64,000 bases of DNA from CAVSCR01 sp963726575 (GCA_963726575.1 CAVSCR010000003.1:1-64000); one strand, 5' to 3'; shown: positions 43,420 through 53,757, counted from the first letter of the stretch. Notes: generated from the sequence alone by a model not told the origin. Made by a program: numbers and translations.

Positions 43420-44724
43420 ATGTCCGTTCTCCCTCTCCCCACCTACCCGGCTCCGGCCGATGAGCAGGCAGCCCGGGCCGCCAACCTGGCACCTGGCGGG
43501 GAGGCCGCCTGCCTGCTCGAGGGCCTCGACCCCGGCGAGCTCAGCCCTGCCGGCCGCTTGTCGTTCCTCAAGGCAGCGGAGCAGGTCGCGTCGTGGGTGT
43601 CGGCCGTGAGTGCTCCGGTCCTGGTGGCCCACGTGGGGCGGTCGGAACTGGTGGACACGTCGACGCCGGAGCACACCGACGTTGCTGCACTGGAGCAGTC
43701 GGCAGCCCGCGAGGAGATCCAGTCAGAGCTGGCGTGGTCCGAGCGGGCAGCCCGCTCGCGGATCGATGTGGCGCGAGAGATTACCGGTCGCCTGCGCGCC
43801 ACCGGCAACGCGTTGCGCACGGGCCGAATCTCCTACCTCCACGCTTTGACCCTCTGCGACGCGGCAAGCACCCTGACCGACGAGCAGGCCGTGGCCGTCG
43901 AGTCCGTCGGGTTGGCGAAGGGGATCGGACTTGCGCCGGCGGTGATGCGGCGTGCCTGTCGGATCGCCCGTGACGAGATGGCTCCGCAGGCGGCGCTGCA
44001 GCGGCATCGGGTCGCTCGGGCCAACCGCGGCGTCACCAGGTGGACTGAGCTCGACGGCATGGCGTGCATGCAGGTGCGGGCACCGGCGATCGACGTCGCG
44101 ACGATCTTTGGAACGCTGAACCGCCTCGCGGCGGGCAGCAAGGATGGGGATACGCGGACGCTGGACAACCGTCGGGCCGACGCGTTGGTCGACTTGTGCC
44201 GATCGGGTGGGGGAGCTGCGCAGGCCGCCAAGCCGCATGTCGAGGTGCAGATCTTGATCGACCTCCCGACGTTGCTGGGGTTGGCGCGACGACCTGGTGT
44301 CCTCGCCGGCTTCGGGCCGGTCCCTGCCGAGATCGCGCGGGAGTGGGCTCAGACCGCAGAGTCGGTGCGTCGGCTGGTGACGGATCCGGTCACGGGGCAT
44401 CTGCTGGATTTCGGGCCGCGGATCCGCACCGCGCCATCGCGGCTCCGGGCCTACGTCGTGGCTCGCGACCAGACATGCACGTTTCCTGGTTGTCGGGTTC
44501 CGGCCTCCCTGGCGGACCTCGACCATGACCCACCGTGGAAGCCCGACGGGCAGGGCGGGTCGACGTCGTCGGCACACCTCGGAGCACTGTGTCGACATCA
44601 TCACCGACTCAAGACCCACACGAACTGGGTCTTGGCCCGCCAGTCGGACGGGACCGCGGTGTGGACCAGCCCCTCTGGGCGGCAGCATGCGGTGAGCCCG
44701 ACTCACCCACTCGATCCGGACTGA
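43420..44724 (+). CDS. DUF222/HNH endonuclease (13E12-type)
   Basis: 434 residues from ATG 43420. Long DUF222 helical region (LLEGLDPGELSPAG, ELAWSERAARSRIDVAREI), then the HNH motif: CTFPGCRVP, ADLDHDPPW, LCRHHHRLKTHTNW. Multi-copy family in actinobacteria, often linked to mobile or repeated DNA. Nicks DNA in principle; role unknown. Converges on the next gene with a 22-base overlap at the 3' ends. Confidence 0.92.
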   Translation: MSVLPLPTYPAPADEQAARAANLAPGGEAACLLEGLDPGELSPAGRLSFLKAAEQVASWVSAVSAPVLVAHVGRSELVDTSTPEHTDVAALEQSAAREEIQSELAWSERAARSRIDVAREITGRLRATGNALRTGRISYLHALTLCDAASTLTDEQAVAVESVGLAKGIGLAPAVMRRACRIARDEMAPQAALQRHRVARANRGVTRWTELDGMACMQVRAPAIDVATIFGTLNRLAAGSKDGDTRTLDNRRADALVDLCRSGGGAAQAAKPHVEVQILIDLPTLLGLARRPGVLAGFGPVPAEIAREWAQTAESVRRLVTDPVTGHLLDFGPRIRTAPSRLRAYVVARDQTCTFPGCRVPASLADLDHDPPWKPDGQGGSTSSAHLGALCRHHHRLKTHTNWVLARQSDGTAVWTSPSGRQHAVSPTHPLDPD

Positions 44725-45470
44725 AAGACGTGGGCGTGGGCTTGTGCCAAAAGGTCGATCAGTTCGCGACGTTGCGTTGACTCCAGCACCTCATAGGCGC
44801 GCGCCGCGAGGTCGTCGGTGCGCTCCTCCACCTCTGCGCGTTGCCCGCGATCGCCGTCGGTGACGACTGGGAATGGCGGACGCCACCCATAGGCCAATGC
44901 GTTGTCTTCGCCACCTTGGTTGGCGAGCACGGCCATCAGCGGAGTCATACCGCTGCTCACGACGGCCACCCCGTGGACGGCGCCGTGGTACTCGCGCATC
45001 ACCTGCATCGTGTGCGCCAAGCGGGACCCTGATTCCGAGGGCACCTCGACCGCGCGCCAGCCGGCGAACAGCGGCAGACCCGCGACATCAGCCGCGTCGA
45101 TCACGCGGACCGCCAGGTCGGACAACCGGTCAGCTTCGGCGAAGTCGGCCAGCTCGTGTCGTCCCCAGTCATGACACAGCCTCAGGTAGTGCCCGAGCGC
45201 TTCGGCCGGCGAGTAGCGCAGCCGAGCTGCCTGCCACTCGGTGCGCAGGTAGGCGTTCGGGAAGAAGTACGCCGACGCCGCAATCACATCGGGGTCGACG
45301 TCGCCAAGCGGAGCGTGACGGGCAATGAAGTAGAGCTGCCAGCCCGCGAGCCCCAGATCGGTGGTGAGCTGCTCCTCGGCATCCTGGGTCATCCACTGAC
45401 CGCCCAGGCTGCCGACCGGTCCCTTGGCGAGGCTAGCGGTTTCTCGCGCTGTCAAAGCTGGCGCGGTCAC
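44703..45470 (-). CDS. SCO6745-family protein
   Basis: 255 residues from GTG 45470, four bases overlapping the dapF stop. Conserved segments are LTARETASLAKGPVGSLGG, AASAYFFPNAYLRTEW, HYLRLCHDWGRHELADF and DVAGLPLFAGWRAV. The family is widespread in actinobacteria with no assigned function. All-helical by eye. Confidence 0.85.
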   Translation of the reverse strand: MTAPALTARETASLAKGPVGSLGGQWMTQDAEEQLTTDLGLAGWQLYFIARHAPLGDVDPDVIAASAYFFPNAYLRTEWQAARLRYSPAEALGHYLRLCHDWGRHELADFAEADRLSDLAVRVIDAADVAGLPLFAGWRAVEVPSESGSRLAHTMQVMREYHGAVHGVAVVSSGMTPLMAVLANQGGEDNALAYGWRPPFPVVTDGDRGQRAEVEERTDDLAARAYEVLESTQRRELIDLLAQAHAHVFQSGSSG

Positions 45471-46321
45471 TGCCTGTCCCACCATCCCCGATCGATGCTT
45501 CCGCGAGCCACGATGACCGCGGGACCGGAGAGGACGAGATGGCCGTCGGCCCGCTCGCGGACCACGAGGACGCCACCGAGGACCTGGACGGTGACACTTT
45601 CGGGTGCCTCGGCCAGCAGTGGCTGCTCGCGTCGCCACGCCCAGGCCGCGGCACACGCCCCGGTTCCACAGGAGCGGGTCTCTCCGACCCCTCGTTCGAA
45701 GACGCGCATAGCAAGGCGATCCGCGGCGAGCGCCGCGACGAACTCGACATTGACACCGTCGGGGTACACGGTCCGGGGGCTGACCTTCGGGGCATCTCGC
45801 AACGACCCGGCGTCGCTGAGATCGTCCACGAAGACGACCGCGTGCGGGTTCGGAACATGGACGCCGACGGCTGGCCAAGTCCGGGTCCCCACCGTGACCA
45901 GCGGAATCTCTTCGCCCACCAGCGGCGCAGCCTCACCCATGTCGACGGCGAACCGACCGTCCAGCACGTCGATCTCACGCACCCCTCCGCGGGTCGCGAC
46001 CGGCACGACCGGACCCTCGACCAGACCTGCCTCGAGGAGGTAGCGCACGAACACCCGTACGCCGTTGCCACACATCTGAGGAAGTGACCCATCGGCGTTG
46101 CGGTGATCCATGAACCACGCCGCCGACGACGCCTGGTCTGCGACCTCATCCACTGTGGCCGTGGGAACGATCCGCAGCACCCCGTCGGCCCCAAGTCCGG
46201 AAGCCCGATCACACACCGCCCGCACCCGGGCCGGCGTCAAGTCCAACGTGGCCGACTCGTCAGGCAGGACCACGAAGTCGTTCTCGGTGCCGTGACCCTT
46301 GAGGAACGCGATGTCGTCCAC
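45467..46321 (-). CDS. dapF: diaminopimelate epimerase
   Basis: 284 residues. Interconverts LL- and meso-diaminopimelate for lysine and peptidoglycan. The two catalytic cysteines are C84 in PQMCGNGVR and the one in SCGTGACA near residue 218. FLKGHGTENDFVVL is the conserved start. Lies four bases from miaA, in the same operon. Confidence 0.96.
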   Translation of the reverse strand: MDDIAFLKGHGTENDFVVLPDESATLDLTPARVRAVCDRASGLGADGVLRIVPTATVDEVADQASSAAWFMDHRNADGSLPQMCGNGVRVFVRYLLEAGLVEGPVVPVATRGGVREIDVLDGRFAVDMGEAAPLVGEEIPLVTVGTRTWPAVGVHVPNPHAVVFVDDLSDAGSLRDAPKVSPRTVYPDGVNVEFVAALAADRLAMRVFERGVGETRSCGTGACAAAWAWRREQPLLAEAPESVTVQVLGGVLVVRERADGHLVLSGPAVIVARGSIDRGWWDRQ

Positions 46322-46325
46322 GCCG

Positions 46326-47216
46326 TCAGCCTAGGGTGATCTGGTCGGCCAGACCCGGTCGGTCGAACCGGAACCACTCGATCCGCGGGTCACGCCGAAA
46401 CCATTGGTCCTGTCGCCGCGCGAACTTCCGCGTCGCCAGGATCGTCAGTTCGCGGGCCTGTGCTTCGCTGATGTCGCCCGCCAGGAACCGTAAGACCTGG
46501 GCGTAACCCAAGGCACGGCTCGCCGTTCGTCCGGCTCGCAGTCCCTGCTGCTCGAGCTGGCGGACCTCTTCGACCAGCCCAGCCGCCCACATCCGGGCGA
46601 CTCTCGTGGCGATCCGTTCGTCCAGCACCTCCCGCGGCACATCCAGCCCCACGAGTCGCCACGACCCCCCAACGCTTGGCCTTGGCAGCGTTGCAGTGAA
46701 CGAGCCGGTGAGCTCGACCACCTCCAGCGCGCGAACGATGCGACGGCCGTTCGTCGGAAGAATCGCGATGCCGGCGGCCGGGTCGGCTGCTGCCAAACGA
46801 TCGTGCAGCGCCTGGGCTCCCAACTCGTCCAGCTCAGCCTCGAGCCTCGTCCGAATCTGCGGATCGGTCCCAGGGAAGGTCCACCCGTCCACCACGGCAT
46901 TGACGTACAGGCCCGAACCCCCCACGAGCAGCGCGTCGGCGCCGCGGTCCGTGACGTCGGCGACGGCCGTCGCCGCCAGAGTCTGGTACTCGGCGACCGT
47001 CGCAGTCCGGGTGACGTCCCAGATGTCGAGCAGGTGGTGGGGAACGCCACACCGTTCGGCCGCTGACAGCTTGGCCGTCCCGATGTTCATGCCTCTATAC
47101 AGCTGCATCGAATCGGCGTTCACCACCTCGCCTCCGAAGCGCTGCGCCAGCGCAACGGCGAGGTCGGACTTGCCGGCAGCGGTCGGACCGACGATCGCAA
47201 TGCGCCGGCCGGTCAC
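46326..47216 (-). CDS. miaA: tRNA dimethylallyltransferase
   Basis: 296 residues from GTG 47216, coupled to the upstream gene by a GTGA overlap. P-loop GPTAAGKS (10-17), NADSMQLYRGMNIGTAK, and GGSGLYVNAV are typical. Adds an isoprenoid to A37 of tRNAs reading UNN codons; miaB nearby adds the methylthio group. Confidence 0.96.
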   Translation of the reverse strand: MTGRRIAIVGPTAAGKSDLAVALAQRFGGEVVNADSMQLYRGMNIGTAKLSAAERCGVPHHLLDIWDVTRTATVAEYQTLAATAVADVTDRGADALLVGGSGLYVNAVVDGWTFPGTDPQIRTRLEAELDELGAQALHDRLAAADPAAGIAILPTNGRRIVRALEVVELTGSFTATLPRPSVGGSWRLVGLDVPREVLDERIATRVARMWAAGLVEEVRQLEQQGLRAGRTASRALGYAQVLRFLAGDISEAQARELTILATRKFARRQDQWFRRDPRIEWFRFDRPGLADQITLG

Positions 47217-47917
47217 GCCATCACCCACGAAGCCACGACGTAGCCGACTCCGTAGCGTTCCTCGACGAAGGACGACGGCACCTGCACGCGACCGTCGCCG
47301 ACTGACGCGGCAGCGACCCGCCACGCTGCGCAGCCCTCCGCCATCTGCTCACCCGGATCCAGGGCCAACAGCGCTTGGGCATCACCCTGGCCAAGGGCCC
47401 GGTTGACCTCGTCCTGCCAATGGCGCGCGCCCAGATGCACGTATCCCGGCGCACCGGTTGACAGCCGTGCACTGCCATCACCAATGACGAGGAGCCCGAT
47501 GCGCGCGGGCATCTCCCCCAGCGTGCGTCCGACGTCGGGATCGGCGCCGGGCGGCAACTCCAGCGCGATGACGCCCCCGTCCCACCCGGCCCGACGGAGC
47601 AGCCACGCCCCGATCGTGAGCGACAGGGGCAGCGTCGCCCCGATCGTCGCGTCGTCCTCGCCGAGGACCACGCGTAGGTCAACGCCATGACCGGCCATGC
47701 TGCCGACAGCCCCGGCCGCGTGCGCCACCACCTCATCGAGGGTCGGGTCATCCGATGCCCCGAGCACCACGATCCGGTCCGGTACCACCTGCGTCAGACC
47801 GAGCACAGCCGTGTCACACGCGTCGCGCAATGCATCCAGCTCAGGAGCGGCGCCGGTAGCGACCTCGGGGACCAACACCGGAGGACCAGGGCAGAACGCG
47901 GCTGCGACGACGGGCAC
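47213..47917 (-). CDS. extradiol-dioxygenase-like (LigB-fold) conserved protein
   Basis: 234 residues. Starts MPVVAAAFCPGPPVLVPEVA; RIVVLGASDDP and LLVIGDGSARL fit the LigB-like fold found between miaB and miaA in many actinobacteria. The usual catalytic His residues are not obvious, so dioxygenase activity is doubtful. Seven bases after miaB. Confidence 0.75.
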   Translation of the reverse strand: MPVVAAAFCPGPPVLVPEVATGAAPELDALRDACDTAVLGLTQVVPDRIVVLGASDDPTLDEVVAHAAGAVGSMAGHGVDLRVVLGEDDATIGATLPLSLTIGAWLLRRAGWDGGVIALELPPGADPDVGRTLGEMPARIGLLVIGDGSARLSTGAPGYVHLGARHWQDEVNRALGQGDAQALLALDPGEQMAEGCAAWRVAAASVGDGRVQVPSSFVEERYGVGYVVASWVMA

Positions 47918-47924
47918 GACAGCG

Positions 47925-49382
47925 TCAGACGGGCAAGCCGACGGTGGGCATCCCGAGTACGACGCCCGTGGGCCGGGCGGATCCTTGACGCGCCGCCCAG
48001 GCGTCGCCCGCGGGCGTCCGCCGCAGATCGATCATGGCGCCGTCGGCGACCAGGTGATGGGGCGCCCCATAACTGATCTGCACGGTTGCCACGTCTCCGC
48101 CGCGCACCGGTCCGGCTCCGTCGGGCCCCGTCTCGGGCGCTCGGAAGTGCACCAGCCGATTGTCCGGTGCGCGCCCCGACATCCGATGGGTCACCTCGTC
48201 CTTGCGCCCTTCACCGTCAGCGACCAGCACCTCTACGATTCGGCCGACCAGCTCCCGGTTCTGCTCCAGTGCGATCTCGTCCACAACCGCAACCAGACGT
48301 TCGTAGCGCTCCTGCACGATCTGCTTGGGTACCTGGTCGGCCAGGGTCGCCGCCGGCGTACCTGGTCGCTTGGAGTACTGGAACGTGAAGGCTCCGGCGA
48401 ACCTCGCCCGACGCACCACGTCCAGGGTCTGCTCGAAGTCCGCCTCGGTCTCGCCAGGGAAACCCACGATGACGTCCGTGGTGATCGCGGCATCCGGCAT
48501 CGCGGACCGCACCCGCTCGAGGATCCCCAGGTACTTGTCGCGGCGGTACGAGCGACGCATCGCCTTCAGGATCGCATCCGAACCCGACTGCAACGGCATG
48601 TGCAACTGCGGCATGACGTTCGGCGTCTGCGCCATCGCGTCGATCACGTCATCGGTGAAGTCGCGCGGGTGCGGGCTGGTGAAGCGCACCCGCTCGAGAC
48701 CTTCGACGTCGCCGCACGACCGGAGCAGCTTGCCGAACGCCAGACGGTCGCCGAACTCGACGCCGTAGGAGTTGACGTTCTGCCCCAGCAGCGTGACCTC
48801 GACGACGCCCTCCGCAACGAGCGCCTCGATCTCGGCCAGAACATCGCCCGGTCGCCGGTCCTGCTCAGTGCCGCGCAGCGACGGGACGATGCAGAACGTG
48901 CAGGTGTTGTTGCAGCCCACACTGATCGACACCCATGCGGCGTAGGCGGACTCGCGTCGCGTCGGCAACGTCGAGGGGAACCGTTCGAGGGACTCCCGGA
49001 TCTCTACCTGGGCCTCCTGCTGCACCCGCGCGCGTTCCAACAGCACGGGCAGCGACCCCAGGTTGTGGGTCCCGAAGACGACATCGACCCATGGCGCACG
49101 GCGCGTGATCTCACCGCGGTCCTTCTGGGCCAGACACCCACCGACGGCGATCTGCATTCCCGGGCGGGCCGCTTTCGTCGGGGCCAGGTGTCCGAGATTG
49201 CCGTAGAGGCGGTTGTCAGCGTTCTCCCGGACCGCGCAGGTGTTGAAGACGACGACGTCGGCCGCCTCCTCGTCGTCCGCGCGTCGGTAGCCCGCGGCCT
49301 CCAACGTGCCTGCCAGACGCTCCGAATCGTGGGCGTTCATCTGACACCCGTAGGTCCGGATCTCGTAACTTCGCGCGGTCAC
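47925..49382 (-). CDS. miaB: tRNA 2-methylthioadenine synthase (radical SAM)
   Basis: 485 residues from GTG 49382. N-terminal cluster cysteines C13 (YGCQMN), C49 (NTCAV), C83 (GGCLAQ) and radical SAM cysteines C157, C161 and C164 (GCNNTCTFC). TRAM domain at the C-terminus (GRIVEVLVADGEGR). Adds the methylthio group to i6A37 made by MiaA. Confidence 0.97.
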   Translation of the reverse strand: MTARSYEIRTYGCQMNAHDSERLAGTLEAAGYRRADDEEAADVVVFNTCAVRENADNRLYGNLGHLAPTKAARPGMQIAVGGCLAQKDRGEITRRAPWVDVVFGTHNLGSLPVLLERARVQQEAQVEIRESLERFPSTLPTRRESAYAAWVSISVGCNNTCTFCIVPSLRGTEQDRRPGDVLAEIEALVAEGVVEVTLLGQNVNSYGVEFGDRLAFGKLLRSCGDVEGLERVRFTSPHPRDFTDDVIDAMAQTPNVMPQLHMPLQSGSDAILKAMRRSYRRDKYLGILERVRSAMPDAAITTDVIVGFPGETEADFEQTLDVVRRARFAGAFTFQYSKRPGTPAATLADQVPKQIVQERYERLVAVVDEIALEQNRELVGRIVEVLVADGEGRKDEVTHRMSGRAPDNRLVHFRAPETGPDGAGPVRGGDVATVQISYGAPHHLVADGAMIDLRRTPAGDAWAARQGSARPTGVVLGMPTVGLPV

Positions 49383-49502
49383 CCCCACAGGGTAGGCGGC
49401 AGCGCCCCGTCGGCCGCCCGTCCGACCGGTGAAGGTCGCTCGATTGCGCCGCGCGCTCGGCCGGTCCTGCATGGCAGGGCCGTCCCTCAGTACGTTGGAC
49501 TC

Positions 49503-51458
49503 ATGAGCGAACGCACCGTCGCGCCGTACGGCACCTGGCCCTCCCCGATCACCGCCCAGGAGGTCGCCCAAGGCAGCACCCACCTGGAGTTCCCCGGATT
49601 CGCTGACACCGGCGACGGCGAGCAGATCTGGTGGGTGGAGGGCCGGCCCCAGGCCGGTGGCCGTCATGCGCTCGTGGCGCTGGCCGCCGACGGCAGCACC
49701 GTCGACGTGCTCGGCCCGGAATGGAGCCCACGTACCCGGATCATCGAGTACGGCGCCCGGCCGTGGATCCAGCTGCGCGACCGCGGGGTGGTCTTCACGT
49801 TCTGGGACGACCAGCGGCTCTACCTGTGTCCCATCGGCGGGCAGCCCCAGCCACTGACGGTCGCCCCGACCGAGCAGGTCCGCCACATGTACGCAGAGCC
49901 CGTCGGATCCCCCGAGGGCAGGCACGTCTGGGTGGTGCGCGAGACCCACCGGGGTGACCAGATCGAGCGCGCGATCGTCAGCGTGCCACTGGACGGGTCC
50001 GCGGCCAACGACGATGACGCGGTGACCGTGCTCGCGTCCGGCCACCGCTTCTTCGGATACCCCCGGCCGGCCCCGGACGGTCAGCGTCTGGCGTACATCG
50101 CCTGGGACCACCCGCAGATGCCCTGGGACGGAACGCTGCTCTACGTCGCCGACGTCTCCGGCGATGTCGTGACCAACGCTCGTGTCCTCGCCGGGAGTTC
50201 GACGGAGTCGGTGATGCAGCCGGAATGGGCCGACGCCGACCACCTCTACGCGATCAGCGATCGCAGTGGCTGGTGGAACCTGTACCGCTTCGATGTCGAC
50301 GGTGCCGAGGCTGCCGCCATCGCGCCACGCGAGGAGGAATTCAGCCAACCGTTGTGGCTGCTGGGCTTCACCAGCTACGGCGTGCTCGGCGACGGGCGTC
50401 TGGCAGTCCTGCACGGTGTCGGTGAGCAACGGCTGGGGGTGCTCGATCCCGCCACCGGTTCGCTGCACGAGGTGGCCGACGAACTGCAGTTCGTGGAGGA
50501 GCTGCAGGTGTCCGGCTCGCGGGTCATCTCCTGCGCCGGGAGCATGACGCGCGAGGACGGAATCACACTGGTCGACGTCGACAGCGGCGCGGTTGACCTG
50601 CTTCGCCCCTCCAATGAGCTCAGCATCGACCCCGCGTACCTCCCCACCGCCCATCCCCTCACCGTCGAGGGTCCCGATGGCCCGATCCACTCCTGGGTCT
50701 ACCCACCCCGCAACCCCACGTTCGAAGCACCTGAGGGTGAGTTGCCGCCCTACCTCGCATTCGTCCACGGGGGTCCCACGGCCTACGTGGGCCCGGTCCT
50801 CTCCCTGAACAAGGCGTACTTCACCAGCCGCGGCATCGGCGTCATCGACGTCAACTACGGCGGTTCGTCCGGCTACGGCCGCGAGTACCGCGAGCGACTG
50901 CGCGAGCAGTGGGGCGTCGTCGACGTGGTCGACACCGTGGCCGCAGTCAACGGCCTGGTCGCCGAGGGAGCCGCCGACGGCGCGCGGCTCGGGATCCGCG
51001 GCGGCTCCGCCGGCGGGTGGACCACGCTCGCCGCGCTGGTGTTCGCGGACAGCTTCGCCGCAGGTGCGGCCTACTTCCCGGTCACCGATCTGCTCCCCTT
51101 CGCCGAGAACACTCACGATTTCGAGTCCCGCTACCTCGACGGGTTGGTCGGTCCCTTGCCACAGGAACGTGACCGATACGTCGAACGCTCACCCATGTCA
51201 CACCTGGACGACCTGCACGTCCCCGTTCTGCTCCTGCAAGGTGACGACGACAAGATCGTCCCGCCCTCGCAACCGGCCGCGGTTGCCGAAGAGCTGAAGC
51301 GCAAAGGGATCCCCCACAAGTACCTGTTGTTCGCCGGAGAGCAGCACGGCTTCCGGATGGCGCAGAACATCGCCACTGCGTTGGAGTCCGAGCTGGCCTT
51401 CTTCGGCCAGGTCTTCGGGTTCACCCCGCCCGACGTGCCAGCCATCACGTTGGACTGA
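49503..51458 (+). CDS. S9-family peptidase (prolyl oligopeptidase-type)
   Basis: 651 residues from ATG 49503. N-terminal beta-propeller and C-terminal alpha/beta hydrolase. The nucleophile motif is GGSAGG, the acid is in LQGDDDKIVP, and the His in GEQHGF. FVHGGPTAYVGPVLSLN marks the oxyanion region. No signal peptide, so cytoplasmic. Cleaves short peptides or acyl-amino acids. Confidence 0.93.
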   Translation: MSERTVAPYGTWPSPITAQEVAQGSTHLEFPGFADTGDGEQIWWVEGRPQAGGRHALVALAADGSTVDVLGPEWSPRTRIIEYGARPWIQLRDRGVVFTFWDDQRLYLCPIGGQPQPLTVAPTEQVRHMYAEPVGSPEGRHVWVVRETHRGDQIERAIVSVPLDGSAANDDDAVTVLASGHRFFGYPRPAPDGQRLAYIAWDHPQMPWDGTLLYVADVSGDVVTNARVLAGSSTESVMQPEWADADHLYAISDRSGWWNLYRFDVDGAEAAAIAPREEEFSQPLWLLGFTSYGVLGDGRLAVLHGVGEQRLGVLDPATGSLHEVADELQFVEELQVSGSRVISCAGSMTREDGITLVDVDSGAVDLLRPSNELSIDPAYLPTAHPLTVEGPDGPIHSWVYPPRNPTFEAPEGELPPYLAFVHGGPTAYVGPVLSLNKAYFTSRGIGVIDVNYGGSSGYGREYRERLREQWGVVDVVDTVAAVNGLVAEGAADGARLGIRGGSAGGWTTLAALVFADSFAAGAAYFPVTDLLPFAENTHDFESRYLDGLVGPLPQERDRYVERSPMSHLDDLHVPVLLLQGDDDKIVPPSQPAAVAEELKRKGIPHKYLLFAGEQHGFRMAQNIATALESELAFFGQVFGFTPPDVPAITLD

Positions 51459-51495
51459 CCCGCAACCACCAGCCGACAAGCAGAGAGGCAGCTCC

Positions 51496-52503
51496 GTGGC
51501 GGCGGTCCACGTCCTGGCCCTGATCGGATCGGCCCTGGCCATCTACCTGGCCTGCGAGTGGTTCGTGAACGCCGTCGAATGGCTCGGGGTCGAGCTCAAG
51601 ATCGGTGCGACGGCGGTGGGCACGGTGCTTGCCGCGATCGGCACCGCGCTGCCCGAGAGCGTCGTCACCCTCGTCGCGGTCGTGGGTCGAGCCAGTCCGA
51701 CGTCGAAGGACGTGGGAGTGGGCGCCGCGCTGGGAGGACCGCTGGTGCTGTCCACCATCGCCTACGGGATCATCGGCATCCTGCTGCTGCGTCGACGCGT
51801 CCGGGACGCAGCGGCCGCCGACCCGCTGCTCGGAGTGGACCGGAAGCGGTTGATCCTCGACCAGAGCTGGTTCATCGCCATCTACCTGGTCACCCTGACC
51901 CTCGGCCTGGTGTCCTTCGCGTACAAGTCGGTCTTCGGCTTCGTGCTCCTGGCCGTCTACGGGTTGTTCCTGTGGCGTGAGATCCACAACGACGACGAGA
52001 CCGCCAGTGACGAGGGTTTGGAACCGCTGAAGCTGCAGCGTCACGCAGAGCTGCCGAGCCGCGTGCCGATCATCGCTCAGATGGTCGGCACGCTGACCGT
52101 CATCTTCGTCGCGTCCGAGGCCTTCGTTCATCAGCTGGAGTGGACCGGCACCACGCTCGGGCTGTCAGCCGCTGTCGTCGCCCTGCTGCTGTCGCCGGTG
52201 GCCACCGAGCTGCCGGAGATCATGAACGCCGTGATCTGGGTCCGTCAGGGCAAGACGCCGTTGGCGCTGGCGAACGTGTCGGGGTCGATGATGATCCAGG
52301 CAACCGTGCCGGCGGCGCTCGGACTGCTGTTCACGTCCTGGAGCTTCGACGCGCCGCTCGTGCTGGCTGCGGTCACCACACTCTTGGCGATGTGTTACCT
52401 GTCCCTGTTGATGCGCCGCAGCCTGCTCACGGCTCGCCGCCTGGCCGCAACCGCGTTGTTCTACGTCGGCTTCGGCATCGGCCTGGTCATCGTCGTGAGC
52501 TGA
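51496..52503 (+). CDS. sodium/calcium exchanger-family membrane protein
   Basis: 335 residues with about ten spans in two halves. The two alpha-repeat motifs of CaCA exchangers are GTALPESVVTLVAVVGRA and SPVATELPEIMNAV. GTG start 51496 preceded by GAGAGG. Exchanges cations across the membrane; ion specificity not visible. Confidence 0.88.
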   Translation: MAAVHVLALIGSALAIYLACEWFVNAVEWLGVELKIGATAVGTVLAAIGTALPESVVTLVAVVGRASPTSKDVGVGAALGGPLVLSTIAYGIIGILLLRRRVRDAAAADPLLGVDRKRLILDQSWFIAIYLVTLTLGLVSFAYKSVFGFVLLAVYGLFLWREIHNDDETASDEGLEPLKLQRHAELPSRVPIIAQMVGTLTVIFVASEAFVHQLEWTGTTLGLSAAVVALLLSPVATELPEIMNAVIWVRQGKTPLALANVSGSMMIQATVPAALGLLFTSWSFDAPLVLAAVTTLLAMCYLSLLMRRSLLTARRLAATALFYVGFGIGLVIVVS

Positions 52504-53164
52504 CGATCCCAGGCAGCAGCGCCACGCCGATCGACAGCACGAGCAAACCCAGTGCCCACCCCGCCACGACGTCAGTGACCCAGTGCACCTCGAGCACCAA
52601 CCGCGACACCCCGATGGCCACGCCGACCGAGGCGACGGGGATGCTCAGCCACCAACGGACTCGCGCAGGAAGCGTCAACAACGCGACGACCGCGAGCGCA
52701 CCGAAGGCGTAGATCCCGACGCTGGCATGACCGCTGGGAAAGCTGAAGCCGTGGGCGAACGACAGATCCCCGTTGGTGGGAGGTCTGCTGCGACGCACCG
52801 CCAGCTTCAGGCCCTGCGTCAACGACCAGCCGACCACGACGACGCCCACGAACCACCAGGCGAGCCAGCGCACGCCGCTTCGGTACAGCACGACCGCGGT
52901 GACGACCGTGACGGTCACGACGATCCAGGCAAGGCCCAACTTGGACAATCCACGTGCCACCTCGACCAACCAACCGCGGTTCCCGACGACGTCGATGAAC
53001 CAGCTGTTCGTCCTCACGTCGAGCGCCGGCGCCGACAGGTGGCGGGACGCCAGCCAAGCCCATTCAACGAACAGGAGGGCCGCAGCCGTGATGGCAACGA
53101 CCGACCACCACCGAGTGGACCAACCCGCCAGTCGCGTCTGCGCGCGTCGGTCGAGATCGGTCAC
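52487..53164 (-). CDS. PAP2-family phosphatase
   Basis: 225 residues, six spans. The three motifs of the family are present: KLAVRRSRPP, FPSGHASVG and SRLVLEVHWVTDVVAG. Dephosphorylates lipid phosphates such as undecaprenyl pyrophosphate. Its 3' end overlaps the converging exchanger gene by 17 bases. Confidence 0.92.
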   Translation of the reverse strand: MTDLDRRAQTRLAGWSTRWWSVVAITAAALLFVEWAWLASRHLSAPALDVRTNSWFIDVVGNRGWLVEVARGLSKLGLAWIVVTVTVVTAVVLYRSGVRWLAWWFVGVVVVGWSLTQGLKLAVRRSRPPTNGDLSFAHGFSFPSGHASVGIYAFGALAVVALLTLPARVRWWLSIPVASVGVAIGVSRLVLEVHWVTDVVAGWALGLLVLSIGVALLPGIVSSRR

Positions 53165-53173
53165 CGCAGCAGG

Positions 53174-53737
53174 CTACGAGTCGCCACGATCCTCTTGCGC
53201 CAGCGCCTCACGAACGACCGACAGTGCCAGACCCGCCGGATACCCCTTGCGTGCCAGCAGGCCGGCCAGGCGGTTGACCCGTTTCGGCGTGGGCAGCCCC
53301 CGCGTGGCCGGGAGTCGTCGGGCGACCAGCGCGACCGCCGTCGCGCGTTCGGTCTGGGGGTCGAGCTGCTCGACCGCCGCGTCGACTGTTGCGTCGTCGA
53401 CCCCGCGGTTGCGCAGCTCGTAGCGCAGCGCCCGACGAGCCAGACCCTTCCCGTGATGTCGGGACTCGACCCAGGCCTGGGCGAACCCCGCGTCGTCGAC
53501 GTAGCCGAGCTCGGCGAATCGGTCCAGCGCCTCGCGGGCCGCACCGTCAGGCACCTCGCGTCGGGCGAGCACCTGCTCCAGCTGCGCGCGCGTGCGCGGA
53601 CCGGCCGACAGCTGGGCCAGCACGATCGTCTTGGCGACGGCCACCGGGTCGGCCTCAGGCGCTTGGGCCGCGGCCGAGCCCGGGGTCGGGTCGTCAGCGC
53701 CGTGCCCCACAGCCGCTCGCTTCCGACGTCCGGCCAT
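53174..53737 (-). CDS. recX: RecX regulatory protein
   Basis: 187 residues of tandem three-helix repeats (RFAELGYVDDAGFAQAWVES, GLARRALRYELRNRGVDDA). Begins 20 bases after recA on the same strand, the usual pair. Binds RecA filaments and limits their activity. Confidence 0.95.
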   Translation of the reverse strand: MAGRRKRAAVGHGADDPTPGSAAAQAPEADPVAVAKTIVLAQLSAGPRTRAQLEQVLARREVPDGAAREALDRFAELGYVDDAGFAQAWVESRHHGKGLARRALRYELRNRGVDDATVDAAVEQLDPQTERATAVALVARRLPATRGLPTPKRVNRLAGLLARKGYPAGLALSVVREALAQEDRGDS

Positions 53738-53757
53738 GGCGGGTCAGAACCGACGGT